DNA of 8,480 nucleotides from Candidatus Kaiserbacteria bacterium (lineage in GTDB: Bacteria; Patescibacteriota; Minisyncoccia; Phycocordibacterales; UBA2100). Both the position numbers and the translations under genes were made by a program. The notes beneath the pieces are model-generated. The model saw nothing but the letters and a program-made list of their open reading frames with translations. It searched no databases and had not been told where the DNA came from. Positions 1 through 5,320 of the stretch are shown here, piece after piece (position 1 is the stretch's first letter; each line of letters begins with the position of its first letter). The DNA lies in the NCBI GenBank assembly GCA_024654165.1, contig JANLIP010000100.1, positions 1 through 8,480 on the forward strand. Direction: 5' to 3'.

Positions 1-1010
1 CAAAAATCGCAATTAACTGGTTCGGGAGGATTGGGCGGGGATTTGTTCGCGCGCTTTATGAGAGCGGGAAGCAGGGGGAACTGGATATCGTTGCAATCAA
101 CGACTTAGCTCCTGCGGAAAATCTTGCCTACGTGATGAAGTACGATTCGGTTTACGGGCGCGCGCCGTTCTCCGTGGAGGCGGGAGCAAACGCAATCATT
201 GTGGACGGAAAAGAAATTCCGGTGCTTGCCGAAAAGGACCCGGCAAAATTGCCGTGGCGGGAAATGGGCGTGGACATTGTCGTGGAATCCACGGGATTTT
301 TCACAAGCGCGGAAAAGGCGCAGGCGCATATCACGGCGGGCGCAAAGCGCGTCGTCATTTCGGCGCCCGCGAAAGGCGAGGGCGTGGAAACGGTGCTCCT
401 CGGGGTTAATGAAAAGAAGCTTGCGACATGCGAAATAAGCTCCAACGCATCTTGCACGACGAACGCTGTTTCCCCTGTCGTCGGCGTTCTGGACGAGGCA
501 ATAGGAATTGAACGCGCAATTTTAAACACGATTCACGCATACACCGCTTCGCAGGCAATCGTAGATGGAGTCGCTCCGGACGATTTCCGCCGAGGGCGCG
601 CCGCGGCGATAAACATGGGGCCATCTTCCACCGGCGCCGCAAAAGCGACCGCGCTCGCACATCCGCAATTCAAGGGAAAGTTTGACGGCATCGCCGTGCG
701 CGTCCCCGTCGCTTCCGGCTCGCTCGCCGACGTTACTTTTGTCGCCAAGCGCGCAACATCCGTGGAGGAAGTGAACGACGCATTGCGCGCGGCCGCAAAG
801 ACCGACCGATGGAAACAAGTTTTTGCCGTCACCGAAGAACCGCTCGTCTCATCCGACATTTTGGGATTGCCATACGGCTCCATCGCCGACCTCGGCATGA
901 CGCGCGTGGTAGACGGCACGCTTGTAAAAGTGCTCGCGTGGTACGACAACGAGATGGGATACGCGCATACGCTCGTCGCGCACGTCGCAAAAGCCGCAGA
1001 ACTTTTGTAA
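1..1010 (+). CDS. gap: Glyceraldehyde-3-phosphate dehydrogenase, 5' end cut by window edge
   Basis: Converts glyceraldehyde-3-P, NAD(P)+ and phosphate to 1,3-bisphosphoglycerate in the cytoplasm (lower glycolysis). The reading frame is open from base 3 and encodes 335 visible residues, so only the start codon and perhaps one to three residues are missing. The N-terminal Rossmann signature reads NWFGRIGR, where the family has NGFGRIGR. The active-site block SNASCTTN has the catalytic Cys at codon 453-455, visible residue 151, matching the usual position near 150. The partner His is in HAYTASQ at codon 534-536. An RRGRAAA...SSTGAAKA segment is the S-loop/phosphate region, and the C-terminal AWYDNEMGY matches the family WYDNEWGY with W changed to M. 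The second Cys of the usual CTTNC is Ala. It is the first visible gene of a sugar-phosphate operon, followed after 25 bases by rpiB. The family call is certain; cofactor preference cannot be read. Confidence 0.97.
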   Translation, partial: KIAINWFGRIGRGFVRALYESGKQGELDIVAINDLAPAENLAYVMKYDSVYGRAPFSVEAGANAIIVDGKEIPVLAEKDPAKLPWREMGVDIVVESTGFFTSAEKAQAHITAGAKRVVISAPAKGEGVETVLLGVNEKKLATCEISSNASCTTNAVSPVVGVLDEAIGIERAILNTIHAYTASQAIVDGVAPDDFRRGRAAAINMGPSSTGAAKATALAHPQFKGKFDGIAVRVPVASGSLADVTFVAKRATSVEEVNDALRAAAKTDRWKQVFAVTEEPLVSSDILGLPYGSIADLGMTRVVDGTLVKVLAWYDNEMGYAHTLVAHVAKAAELL

Positions 1011-1035
1011 GGTTTAAGAATTTAAATATTTAAAG

Positions 1036-1524
1036 ATGCAAATTTACTTCGCAAGCGACCACGCGGGATTTGAACTGAAAAACGCTCTTGTGGATTACGC
1101 GCGCTCTCTTGGGCACACGGCGGAAGATTGCGGGGCGGAGAAATTTGATGCGGACGATGATTATCCGGAATTAATCGCGCGCGCGGCGCGCAAACTCTCG
1201 TCTGATGAGAAAGCCGGGCGCGAAAGCCGGGCGGTTGTAATAGGGGCAAGCGGGCAAGGCGAAGCCATTGTCGCAAATCGTTTCAAGGGAGTGCGTTGCG
1301 CGCTATATTATGGGCCTGCGGGAAGAAGCCAGACAGACATGGGGGGGAAGAAATTTGACATACTTGCTTCTACGCGCGAGCACAATAATGCGAATGCGCT
1401 TTCACTCGGGGCGCGCTTTATCACCGTTCCAGAGGCGAAAGAAGTGCTAAAGAAGTGGCTTGAAATCTCGTTTTCTGGGGGGGAGAGGCACGCGCGCCGA
1501 GTTCGGCAGATTGACGAGGTGTGA
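1036..1524 (+). CDS. rpiB: Ribose-5-phosphate isomerase B (RpiB/LacAB family), Glu-type active site
   Basis: Interconverts ribose-5-P and ribulose-5-P in the non-oxidative pentose phosphate pathway. The protein has 162 residues, close to the family's usual 145-160. Seen: N-terminal FASDHAGFELK (Asp8, His9), the loop GASGQGEAIVANRFKG (70-85), TREHNNANALSLGARF (113-128) and the C-terminal RHARR phosphate-binding arginines (151-155). In E. coli-type enzymes the loop carries the catalytic Cys (CGTGIG). Here that position is Gly70, and Glu76 sits where the actinobacterial (Mycobacterium) enzyme has its catalytic Glu (GGSGNGE), so I infer the Glu-type mechanism. The ATG is 25 bases after the gap stop in an AT-rich gap with no clear Shine-Dalgarno. 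A galactose-6-P isomerase role is possible from family membership, but the rpe/transketolase neighbours favour ribose-5-P. Confidence 0.93.
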   Translation: MQIYFASDHAGFELKNALVDYARSLGHTAEDCGAEKFDADDDYPELIARAARKLSSDEKAGRESRAVVIGASGQGEAIVANRFKGVRCALYYGPAGRSQTDMGGKKFDILASTREHNNANALSLGARFITVPEAKEVLKKWLEISFSGGERHARRVRQIDEV

Positions 1525-1531
1525 TGTGCTG

Positions 1532-1580
1532 AATAGTTAGTAGTAAGTAGTAAGTAGTGAATGGCGAATAATGAATAAAG
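1532..1580 (+). repeat. Degenerate heptamer tandem repeat just upstream of rpe
   Basis: The spacer between rpiB and rpe parses into seven consecutive heptamers ending exactly at the rpe ATG: AATAGTT, AGTAGTA, AGTAGTA, AGTAGTG, AATGGCG, AATAATG, AATAAAG. Two are identical and the others drift from a loose A-R-T-A-R-T-R consensus. Short heptamer tandem repeats in intergenic regions are known from other bacteria, for example the STRRs of cyanobacteria. No function is evident. The last units contain AATAAT (1567-1572), a 5/6 match to a -10 box 8 bases before the ATG, so a promoter role is possible but weakly supported. Confidence 0.7.
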
Positions 1581-2279
1581 ATGATTGAAATAATTCCGAC
1601 AAATACATGCCCGCCGAATCTTGCCGAACTCTCCAAGCGTTCGGAAGCTTTTGCAAAATTCGCGCCATGGGTACAGCTGGATATAGACGATGGAGTTTTT
1701 GCTCCGGAAATTTCCTGGCCCTACCAAAACGAACAATGGGCGGAGGTTGAAAGCATGGCAACGGCCTCAAGCGCTCTTCCGCTAGCCGGGGCATTGAAAT
1801 ACGAGGTGCATTTAATGGTTGAAGATCCATTCCACATTGGCGAGCTTATGGCGCGCGTAGGATGTACTCGCATTCTTGCGCATGTGGAAACTCTTGAAAA
1901 TGAGCAGTCGGCCAAAGACGCATTTTTGGCATGGAAATCTGCCGGGGCAAAAGAAGTGGGCCTCGCAATTTTGATAGACACACCGCTATCTGCATTGGAC
2001 GCGCTAATCCCCCTCTGCGATTCCGTTCAAATCATGTCTATCGCAAAATTGGGGTACCAGGGCGCGCAATTTGATTCGCGCGCGATTGATAGGATTAAGG
2101 AACTGCATGCCAAGTATCCCAATCTGATGATTTCTGTTGACGGAGGAGTTTCCGAAAGCAACATTGCCGAGCTGGTGCGCGCTGGCGCGCAAAGATTCGG
2201 CGTGGGCTCGGCCATCTCGCGAAGCGCGGACCCGGCGAGCGCATACCTTGCCCTCAAAGCACGAGCTGAATCTGCATGA
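1581..2279 (+). CDS. rpe: Ribulose-phosphate 3-epimerase homologue (TIM barrel), divergent
   Basis: Expected to interconvert ribulose-5-P and xylulose-5-P, linking rpiB to transketolase. It has 232 residues, normal for the family. Seen: QLDIDDGVFAPE (32-43) matching the family HxDVMDGxFVPN strand, YEVHLMVEDPF (74-84), AHVETLE (100-106), ISVDGGVSESNI (184-195) and the phosphate site GVGSAIS (207-213). Of the four usual metal ligands (His, Asp, His, Asp), Asp34, His77 and Asp187 remain but the first His is Gln32. The usual NPGFGGQ loop is replaced by AKLGYQGAQF (155-164). The two acids that act as acid/base are therefore kept while the metal site and a substrate loop differ. The ATG follows the heptamer repeat without a strong ribosome site; the stop overlaps the next gene by ATGA. 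The family call is firm; the exact substrate is inferred from context. Confidence 0.85.
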   Translation: MIEIIPTNTCPPNLAELSKRSEAFAKFAPWVQLDIDDGVFAPEISWPYQNEQWAEVESMATASSALPLAGALKYEVHLMVEDPFHIGELMARVGCTRILAHVETLENEQSAKDAFLAWKSAGAKEVGLAILIDTPLSALDALIPLCDSVQIMSIAKLGYQGAQFDSRAIDRIKELHAKYPNLMISVDGGVSESNIAELVRAGAQRFGVGSAISRSADPASAYLALKARAESA

Positions 2280-2704
2280 CTAAAGAAAAAGAAGTAACAA
2301 CTCGCGGGGAATTTGTTTTGCGCCTGGAGCGCGGTGCGGATGTGTTGCCTGCCATTGTGGATTTTTGCGCTCGCAGGGGGATTATGAGCGGAGCGCTTCG
2401 GGCAATCGGCGCAGTTGAATCCGCGAAAGTTGGGTACTACGATCTTGGGGCCAAAAAGTACGAATGGGTTGAATATCCGGAGGCGATGGAAGTGGTTTCT
2501 ATGACTGGCAATATTGCAATGGTGGATTCTGCTCCATTTATTCATGCGCACGTTGTGCTTTCGGACACGAAGAATAACTGCATCGGCGGGCATCTTTTCT
2601 CGGCTCGGGTCGCAGTTACCCTAGAAATCCACCTTTCTGCTTTCAACGAGCCAATCTCTCGGACACTGGATAACGAGATTGGTCTGAAGCTATTAGACGT
2701 GTAG
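2276..2704 (+). CDS. PPC/DUF296-domain protein, function unknown
   Basis: This 142-residue protein is a stand-alone PPC (plant and prokaryote conserved, DUF296) domain, the fold that in plants is fused to AT-hooks in AHL nuclear proteins. Seen: FVLRLERGADVLPAIVDFC (13-31), a GIMSGALRAIGAVESAKVGYY-like strand-turn (35-55), and the conserved histidine set His90 and His92 (IHAHVVL) plus His106 (GGHLF), which in the family cluster at a putative metal or ligand site. There is no AT-hook, signal peptide or membrane segment, so it is cytosolic, and DNA binding should not be assumed. Its ATG overlaps the rpe stop (ATGA, 2276-2279), indicating translational coupling. The transketolase genes follow after 9 bases. 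Sitting between rpe and transketolase suggests a role tied to pentose phosphates or their control, but this is inference only. Confidence 0.85.
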   Translation: MTKEKEVTTRGEFVLRLERGADVLPAIVDFCARRGIMSGALRAIGAVESAKVGYYDLGAKKYEWVEYPEAMEVVSMTGNIAMVDSAPFIHAHVVLSDTKNNCIGGHLFSARVAVTLEIHLSAFNEPISRTLDNEIGLKLLDV

Positions 2705-2713
2705 AATGAGAGA

Positions 2714-3574
2714 ATGGGAGAATCTATTACTGAAGCGGAGGTAAAGAAAATAGAGGACAAGGCACTCGCAATAAGAAAAACGATTATTGAAATGCTCGCT
2801 GTTTCCGGCTCTGGCCACACCGCCGGGCCCTTAGACATGGCTGATATTTTTTCGGCGCTGTATTTTCACGTGCTTAAGCACGATCCCAAAAATCCAGAAT
2901 GGGAAGAACGCGATCGCCTCTTCCTCTCCAACGGCCACATCTGCCCCGTGCGGTATTCGGCGATGGCGCATGCCGGATATTTCCCCGTGGCAGAATGCAT
3001 GACGCTTCGCAAATTTGGCTCGCGCCTGCAAGGGCATCCCGAGCGCGCAATGTTGCCTGGGCTTGAATCTACTTCTGGACCTTTAGGCAGCGGGCTCTCA
3101 CAGGCGGCGGGGTATGCGTATGCTGGTCGTATTGATAAAAAGAATTTCCGAATCTACTGCGCAACTTCCGACGGCGAGCACGAAGAGGGAAATACATGGG
3201 AGGCGATTATGTTTGCAGGCAAATACAGGCTCAACAATCTTGTGTGCATTATGGACCGCAACAACATTCAGATAGACGGCAACACCGAGGATGTGATGCC
3301 CCTGGAGCCGATTGCAGATAAATATCGCGCGTTCAACTGGCACGTGATAGAGATTGACGGCCACAACATACGCGAATTTGTAGAAGCATGCGATGAGGCG
3401 CGAGCGATAAAAGAAAAGCCGACACTCATCTTGGCGCACACTATAGCCGGTAAGGGCGTCGCGCAGATAGAGGGGGATTATCATTGGCATGGCGGGGGCC
3501 CTGGCAAAGGAGTCCCGAGCAAGGAGCAGGAGAAAACATTTCTTGAGGAGCTAAATAAATCATATGTTAAATAA
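2714..3574 (+). CDS. Transketolase, N-terminal (thiamine diphosphate-binding) subunit
   Basis: N-terminal half of a split transketolase (286 residues), which transfers two-carbon ketol units between pentose, tetrose and triose phosphates. Domain seen: thiamine diphosphate-binding Pyr/PP fold. Active-site histidines match yeast transketolase landmarks: His35 in GSGHTAG, His75 in LSNGH, His108 in LQGHPE and His259 in YHWHG. The cofactor motif runs from SDGEHEEGN (Asp153) to DRNN (Asn183), spaced 30 residues as in yeast (Asp157 and Asn187); the usual GDG is SDG. GPLGSGLSQ (122-130) is the family's GSLGQGLS loop. It is followed by the C-terminal subunit with an 11-base overlap, so the two are probably made together and assemble as a heterotetramer or larger complex. 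The start is 9 bases after the PPC stop, with only a weak GAGAG upstream. Confidence 0.95.
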   Translation: MGESITEAEVKKIEDKALAIRKTIIEMLAVSGSGHTAGPLDMADIFSALYFHVLKHDPKNPEWEERDRLFLSNGHICPVRYSAMAHAGYFPVAECMTLRKFGSRLQGHPERAMLPGLESTSGPLGSGLSQAAGYAYAGRIDKKNFRIYCATSDGEHEEGNTWEAIMFAGKYRLNNLVCIMDRNNIQIDGNTEDVMPLEPIADKYRAFNWHVIEIDGHNIREFVEACDEARAIKEKPTLILAHTIAGKGVAQIEGDYHWHGGGPGKGVPSKEQEKTFLEELNKSYVK

Positions 3575-4556
3575 GGGCGCAAAATTAGCCGAGAATATTT
3601 TTGACAATCCCGACAAAGCGGGAACCCGGGAGGGTTTTGGCAAAGGCTCTGTTGAAGCGGGGAAATTAGACGAACGCATCGTGGTTCTCACCGCCGACTT
3701 GGCCGAATCCACCTACGCGCATCATTTCCAAAAAGCATTTCCCGAGCGTTTTGTGCAGATGGGTGTAGCAGAACAAAATCTCGCTACTGTCGCCGCGGGC
3801 ATGGCTGAATACGGGAAAATCCCCTTCTTCACTTCTTTCGCCGCTTTTAATCCTGGGCGCAATTGGGAACAAATCCGCACGACCATCTGCATCAATAATG
3901 TACATGCGATTTGCTGTGGGATGCATGCGGGGCTTCTCACCGGCCCAGATGGTGCCACGCACCAGGTCCTTGAAGACATTGCGCTCATGCGAGCGCTTCC
4001 AAATATGATTGTGATTTCTCCGTGCGACGCGGAAGAGGCCCGGAAGGCGACTCTCGCCGCGGCGAAGGCGGGAAAGCCGGTATATATGCGATTCGCGCGG
4101 GAGAAAACGCCGATTCTTACGACAGCGGAAACTCCTTTTGAAATAGGGAAGGCGATTGTGATGTGGCAGGCGGAAAAACCGCAGGTTGCTATATTCACTA
4201 CGGGACCGCTTTCATACAATACTTTGTACTCGGCGAAAGAGCTTGAGAAGGAGGGGATTCAAGTGTCGGTAACGAACGTGCATACTATAAAACCACTTGA
4301 TGCAGACACAATTCTTTCGCAAGCCAAAGAAGCCGGCGCAGTTGTGACATACGAGGAACATCAAGTGCACGGCGGGCTTGGAGGCGCGATTGCCGAGCTC
4401 TTGAGTAAGAATGCTCCTATGCCGATGGAAATAATGGGGGTGCAGGATCGCTACGGACAATCAGGAGAGGCAAAAGAACTTGTGGAGGAATACGGTCTCG
4501 GCATATCGCACATCATCGCAACTGTCAAAAAAGTGCTTGCCCGCAAAACCGCATAA
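3564..4556 (+). CDS. Transketolase, C-terminal (pyrimidine and C-terminal domains) subunit
   Basis: Partner of the preceding subunit: 330 residues with the transketolase pyrimidine-binding domain (about 20-190) followed by the transketolase C-terminal domain (about 205-320). Seen: VQMGVAEQNLATVAAGMA (64-81), whose Glu70 is the family's cofactor-activating glutamate; SFAAFNPGRNWEQIR (91-105); LTGPDGATHQVLEDIALMR (125-143) with His133; and a C-terminal VTYEEHQVHGGLGGAIAEL segment (about 262-280) typical of this domain. The ATG lies inside the end of the N-subunit gene (11-base overlap). A GAGGAG at 3545-3550 is 13 bases upstream, rather far for a ribosome site. The C-terminal domain also resembles DXS and the pyruvate dehydrogenase E1 beta subunit, but pairing with the N-subunit settles the call. 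It is the last gene of the operon and ends 4 bases before the mobile unit. Confidence 0.95.
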   Translation: MLNKGAKLAENIFDNPDKAGTREGFGKGSVEAGKLDERIVVLTADLAESTYAHHFQKAFPERFVQMGVAEQNLATVAAGMAEYGKIPFFTSFAAFNPGRNWEQIRTTICINNVHAICCGMHAGLLTGPDGATHQVLEDIALMRALPNMIVISPCDAEEARKATLAAAKAGKPVYMRFAREKTPILTTAETPFEIGKAIVMWQAEKPQVAIFTTGPLSYNTLYSAKELEKEGIQVSVTNVHTIKPLDADTILSQAKEAGAVVTYEEHQVHGGLGGAIAELLSKNAPMPMEIMGVQDRYGQSGEAKELVEEYGLGISHIIATVKKVLARKTA

Positions 4557-4560
4557 TGTA

Positions 4561-4589
4561 GATACCGCGAGGCTACACCTCGCGGTATC
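4561..4589 (+). repeat. Left REP-like palindrome, perfect 12-bp stem, loop CTACA
   Basis: GATACCGCGAGG, then CTACA, then CCTCGCGGTATC. The stem is perfect over 12 pairs with a 5-base loop. It starts 4 bases after the transketolase C-subunit stop and ends 3 bases before the transposase stop (- strand). The sequence GTAG, which resembles the tetranucleotide preceding REP palindromes in E. coli, overlaps its left edge at 4558-4561. It could shield the 3' end of the transketolase mRNA, but no T-run follows on either strand, so it is not a canonical terminator. Confidence 0.85.
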
Positions 4590-4592
4590 GGA

Positions 4593-5267
4593 TTAACGCT
4601 CAAAATTGGCTGATGCCACGGCAGCGTAATATATCCGTGCCTCGTCAAGCATTCTTGGCAGAGGTAATTGATCGGCGATTTTAAAACCGTCACCCGATAG
4701 AATAGGATTTTCCAGCGACGTTTCGTAACTTCGCAGGCTTGAATAAGGGTACTTGATTAGTTTTTCTCGCAACAGTCTCATATTCCTCACGTTCCCAGAT
4801 TTCCATCCAGGTTCATAGAGTTCTGCAGGGTTGCAGTGGATGTACCCAAGTACTTTTTGAAAATAACGATCATCCTCAACATGTCTTGCGCGAAATGGTC
4901 TCATAAAAAGATTTCCAACGCGCTCATATTTAACGTTGAAATACATCGTATAAGCAGTTCCCAATTTTTGCATGAATGTTGTTATGCCACCATCTGTAAT
5001 TTCTTTAAGTAATAAGTGGAAATGGTTAGGCATAAGACAATACGCACCTACAGAGACTATCTGTTTGCCTCTGTCTTCGGTCAACGACTTCTTTAATTCG
5101 GGCTTATGAACATTGTGTAGACCCACTGGTTCAGTCCCATTGGCAAGAAATAGGGCCATGAGAAAGCGGTTCGCATCAATTTCGTTCTCAAAGACCGTTC
5201 GTTTTTCAACGCCACGATTGAAGCAGTGGTACCATTCATCAACTGAAAAGGGAACCCGTCTAGTCAT
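4593..5267 (-). CDS. REP-associated tyrosine transposase (Y1, HUH endonuclease superfamily)
   Basis: Intact 224-residue single-strand DNA transposase. Seen: the N-terminal EWYHCFNRGVEKRTVF block (11-26) typical of the family, the metal-binding HUH motif His82-Phe83-His84 inside YCLMPNHFHLLLK (76-88), and the probable catalytic Tyr142 in GYIHCNP (141-147). RVGNLFMRPFRARHVEDDRYF (116-136) is another family hallmark. The fold is expected to nick single-stranded hairpin DNA through a 5'-phosphotyrosine link. Flanking palindromes 3 and 15 bases away are its likely substrates. The gene lies in the same direction as pfkB, starting 54 bases beyond pfkB's stop, so read-through is possible. It also has its own TATAAT box 6 bases before the ATG, predicting a leaderless transcript. 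The codon and base composition is more AT-rich than its neighbours. An IS200/IS605 TnpA is less likely, given the length, motifs and hairpins. Confidence 0.93.
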   Translation of the reverse strand: MTRRVPFSVDEWYHCFNRGVEKRTVFENEIDANRFLMALFLANGTEPVGLHNVHKPELKKSLTEDRGKQIVSVGAYCLMPNHFHLLLKEITDGGITTFMQKLGTAYTMYFNVKYERVGNLFMRPFRARHVEDDRYFQKVLGYIHCNPAELYEPGWKSGNVRNMRLLREKLIKYPYSSLRSYETSLENPILSGDGFKIADQLPLPRMLDEARIYYAAVASANFER

Positions 5268-5273
5268 TAAGAA

Positions 5274-5279
5274 ATTATA
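5274..5279 (-). promoter_or_regulatory. -10 box (TATAAT) of the transposase gene
   Basis: A consensus TATAAT on the - strand ends 6 bases before the transposase ATG (5267), so transcription would start at or within a base or two of the start codon, leaving no room for a Shine-Dalgarno. No good -35 is seen; the region where it would lie is inside the right palindrome. The stretch GATATAATTTCTTAATG (5281 down to 5265) matches the pfkB start region at 16 of 17 bases. Confidence 0.6.
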
Positions 5280-5282
5280 TCT

Positions 5283-5311
5283 GATACCGCGAGGTGTAGC
5301 CTCGCGGTATG
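5283..5311 (+). repeat. Right REP-like palindrome, 11-bp stem, loop TGTAG
   Basis: GATACCGCGAGG, then TGTAG, then CCTCGCGGTATG. Eleven pairs form (5284-5294 with 5300-5310); the last base G replaces C, so the twelfth pair is lost. It is the reverse complement of the left copy, loop included, apart from that base. It starts 15 bases upstream of the transposase ATG and lies 10 bases beyond the pfkB stop (- strand), so it would form a hairpin in the 3' end of a pfkB mRNA. There is no T-tract after it. Confidence 0.85.
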
Positions 5312-5320
5312 TGGATAAGG

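Larger units (their letters stand above)
4561..5310 (-). mobile_element. REP-type unit: tyrosine transposase gene between inverted palindromes
   Basis: A 750-base unit made of one intact Y1/HUH transposase gene and a 29-base palindrome at each end. The two palindromes are reverse complements of each other except for one terminal base, including their asymmetric 5-base loops (CTACA on the left, TGTAG on the right), so they bracket the gene in inverted orientation. This is the layout of REP-associated tyrosine transposases (RAYT/TnpA-REP), which process REP or REPIN hairpins as single strands. No target-site duplication is visible, as expected for the family. The interior is more AT-rich and has fewer GCGC runs than the surrounding genes, suggesting separate ancestry. 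It sits exactly between the convergent transketolase and pfkB genes without damaging either. Confidence 0.82.

Noticed and set aside
533..949. Long open frame on the - strand inside gap
   Set aside because: It is the antisense shadow of the GAPDH gene, with no recognisable motifs; gap is conserved throughout this stretch.
155..1200. Many GCGCGC runs as a regulatory or restriction signal
   Set aside because: They are spread through coding DNA as Ala/Arg codon pairs and fit general base composition rather than a site-specific signal.
1532..1580. CRISPR-like array in the rpiB-rpe spacer
   Set aside because: The units are 7 bases with no spacers and no cas genes nearby; it is a simple tandem repeat.
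1308..1736. Open - strand frame crossing rpiB, the spacer and rpe
   Set aside because: It is antisense to two conserved enzymes, and its middle is just the translated heptamer repeat.
3545..3580. A frameshift splitting a single transketolase gene
   Set aside because: The N-subunit ends naturally and the C-subunit has its own ATG and normal N-terminus. Two-gene transketolases are common in bacteria and archaea.
4561..4595. Left palindrome as an intrinsic terminator for transketolase or the transposase
   Set aside because: No T-run follows the hairpin on either strand, and an identical inverted copy sits at the other end of the transposase, which fits a REP element better.
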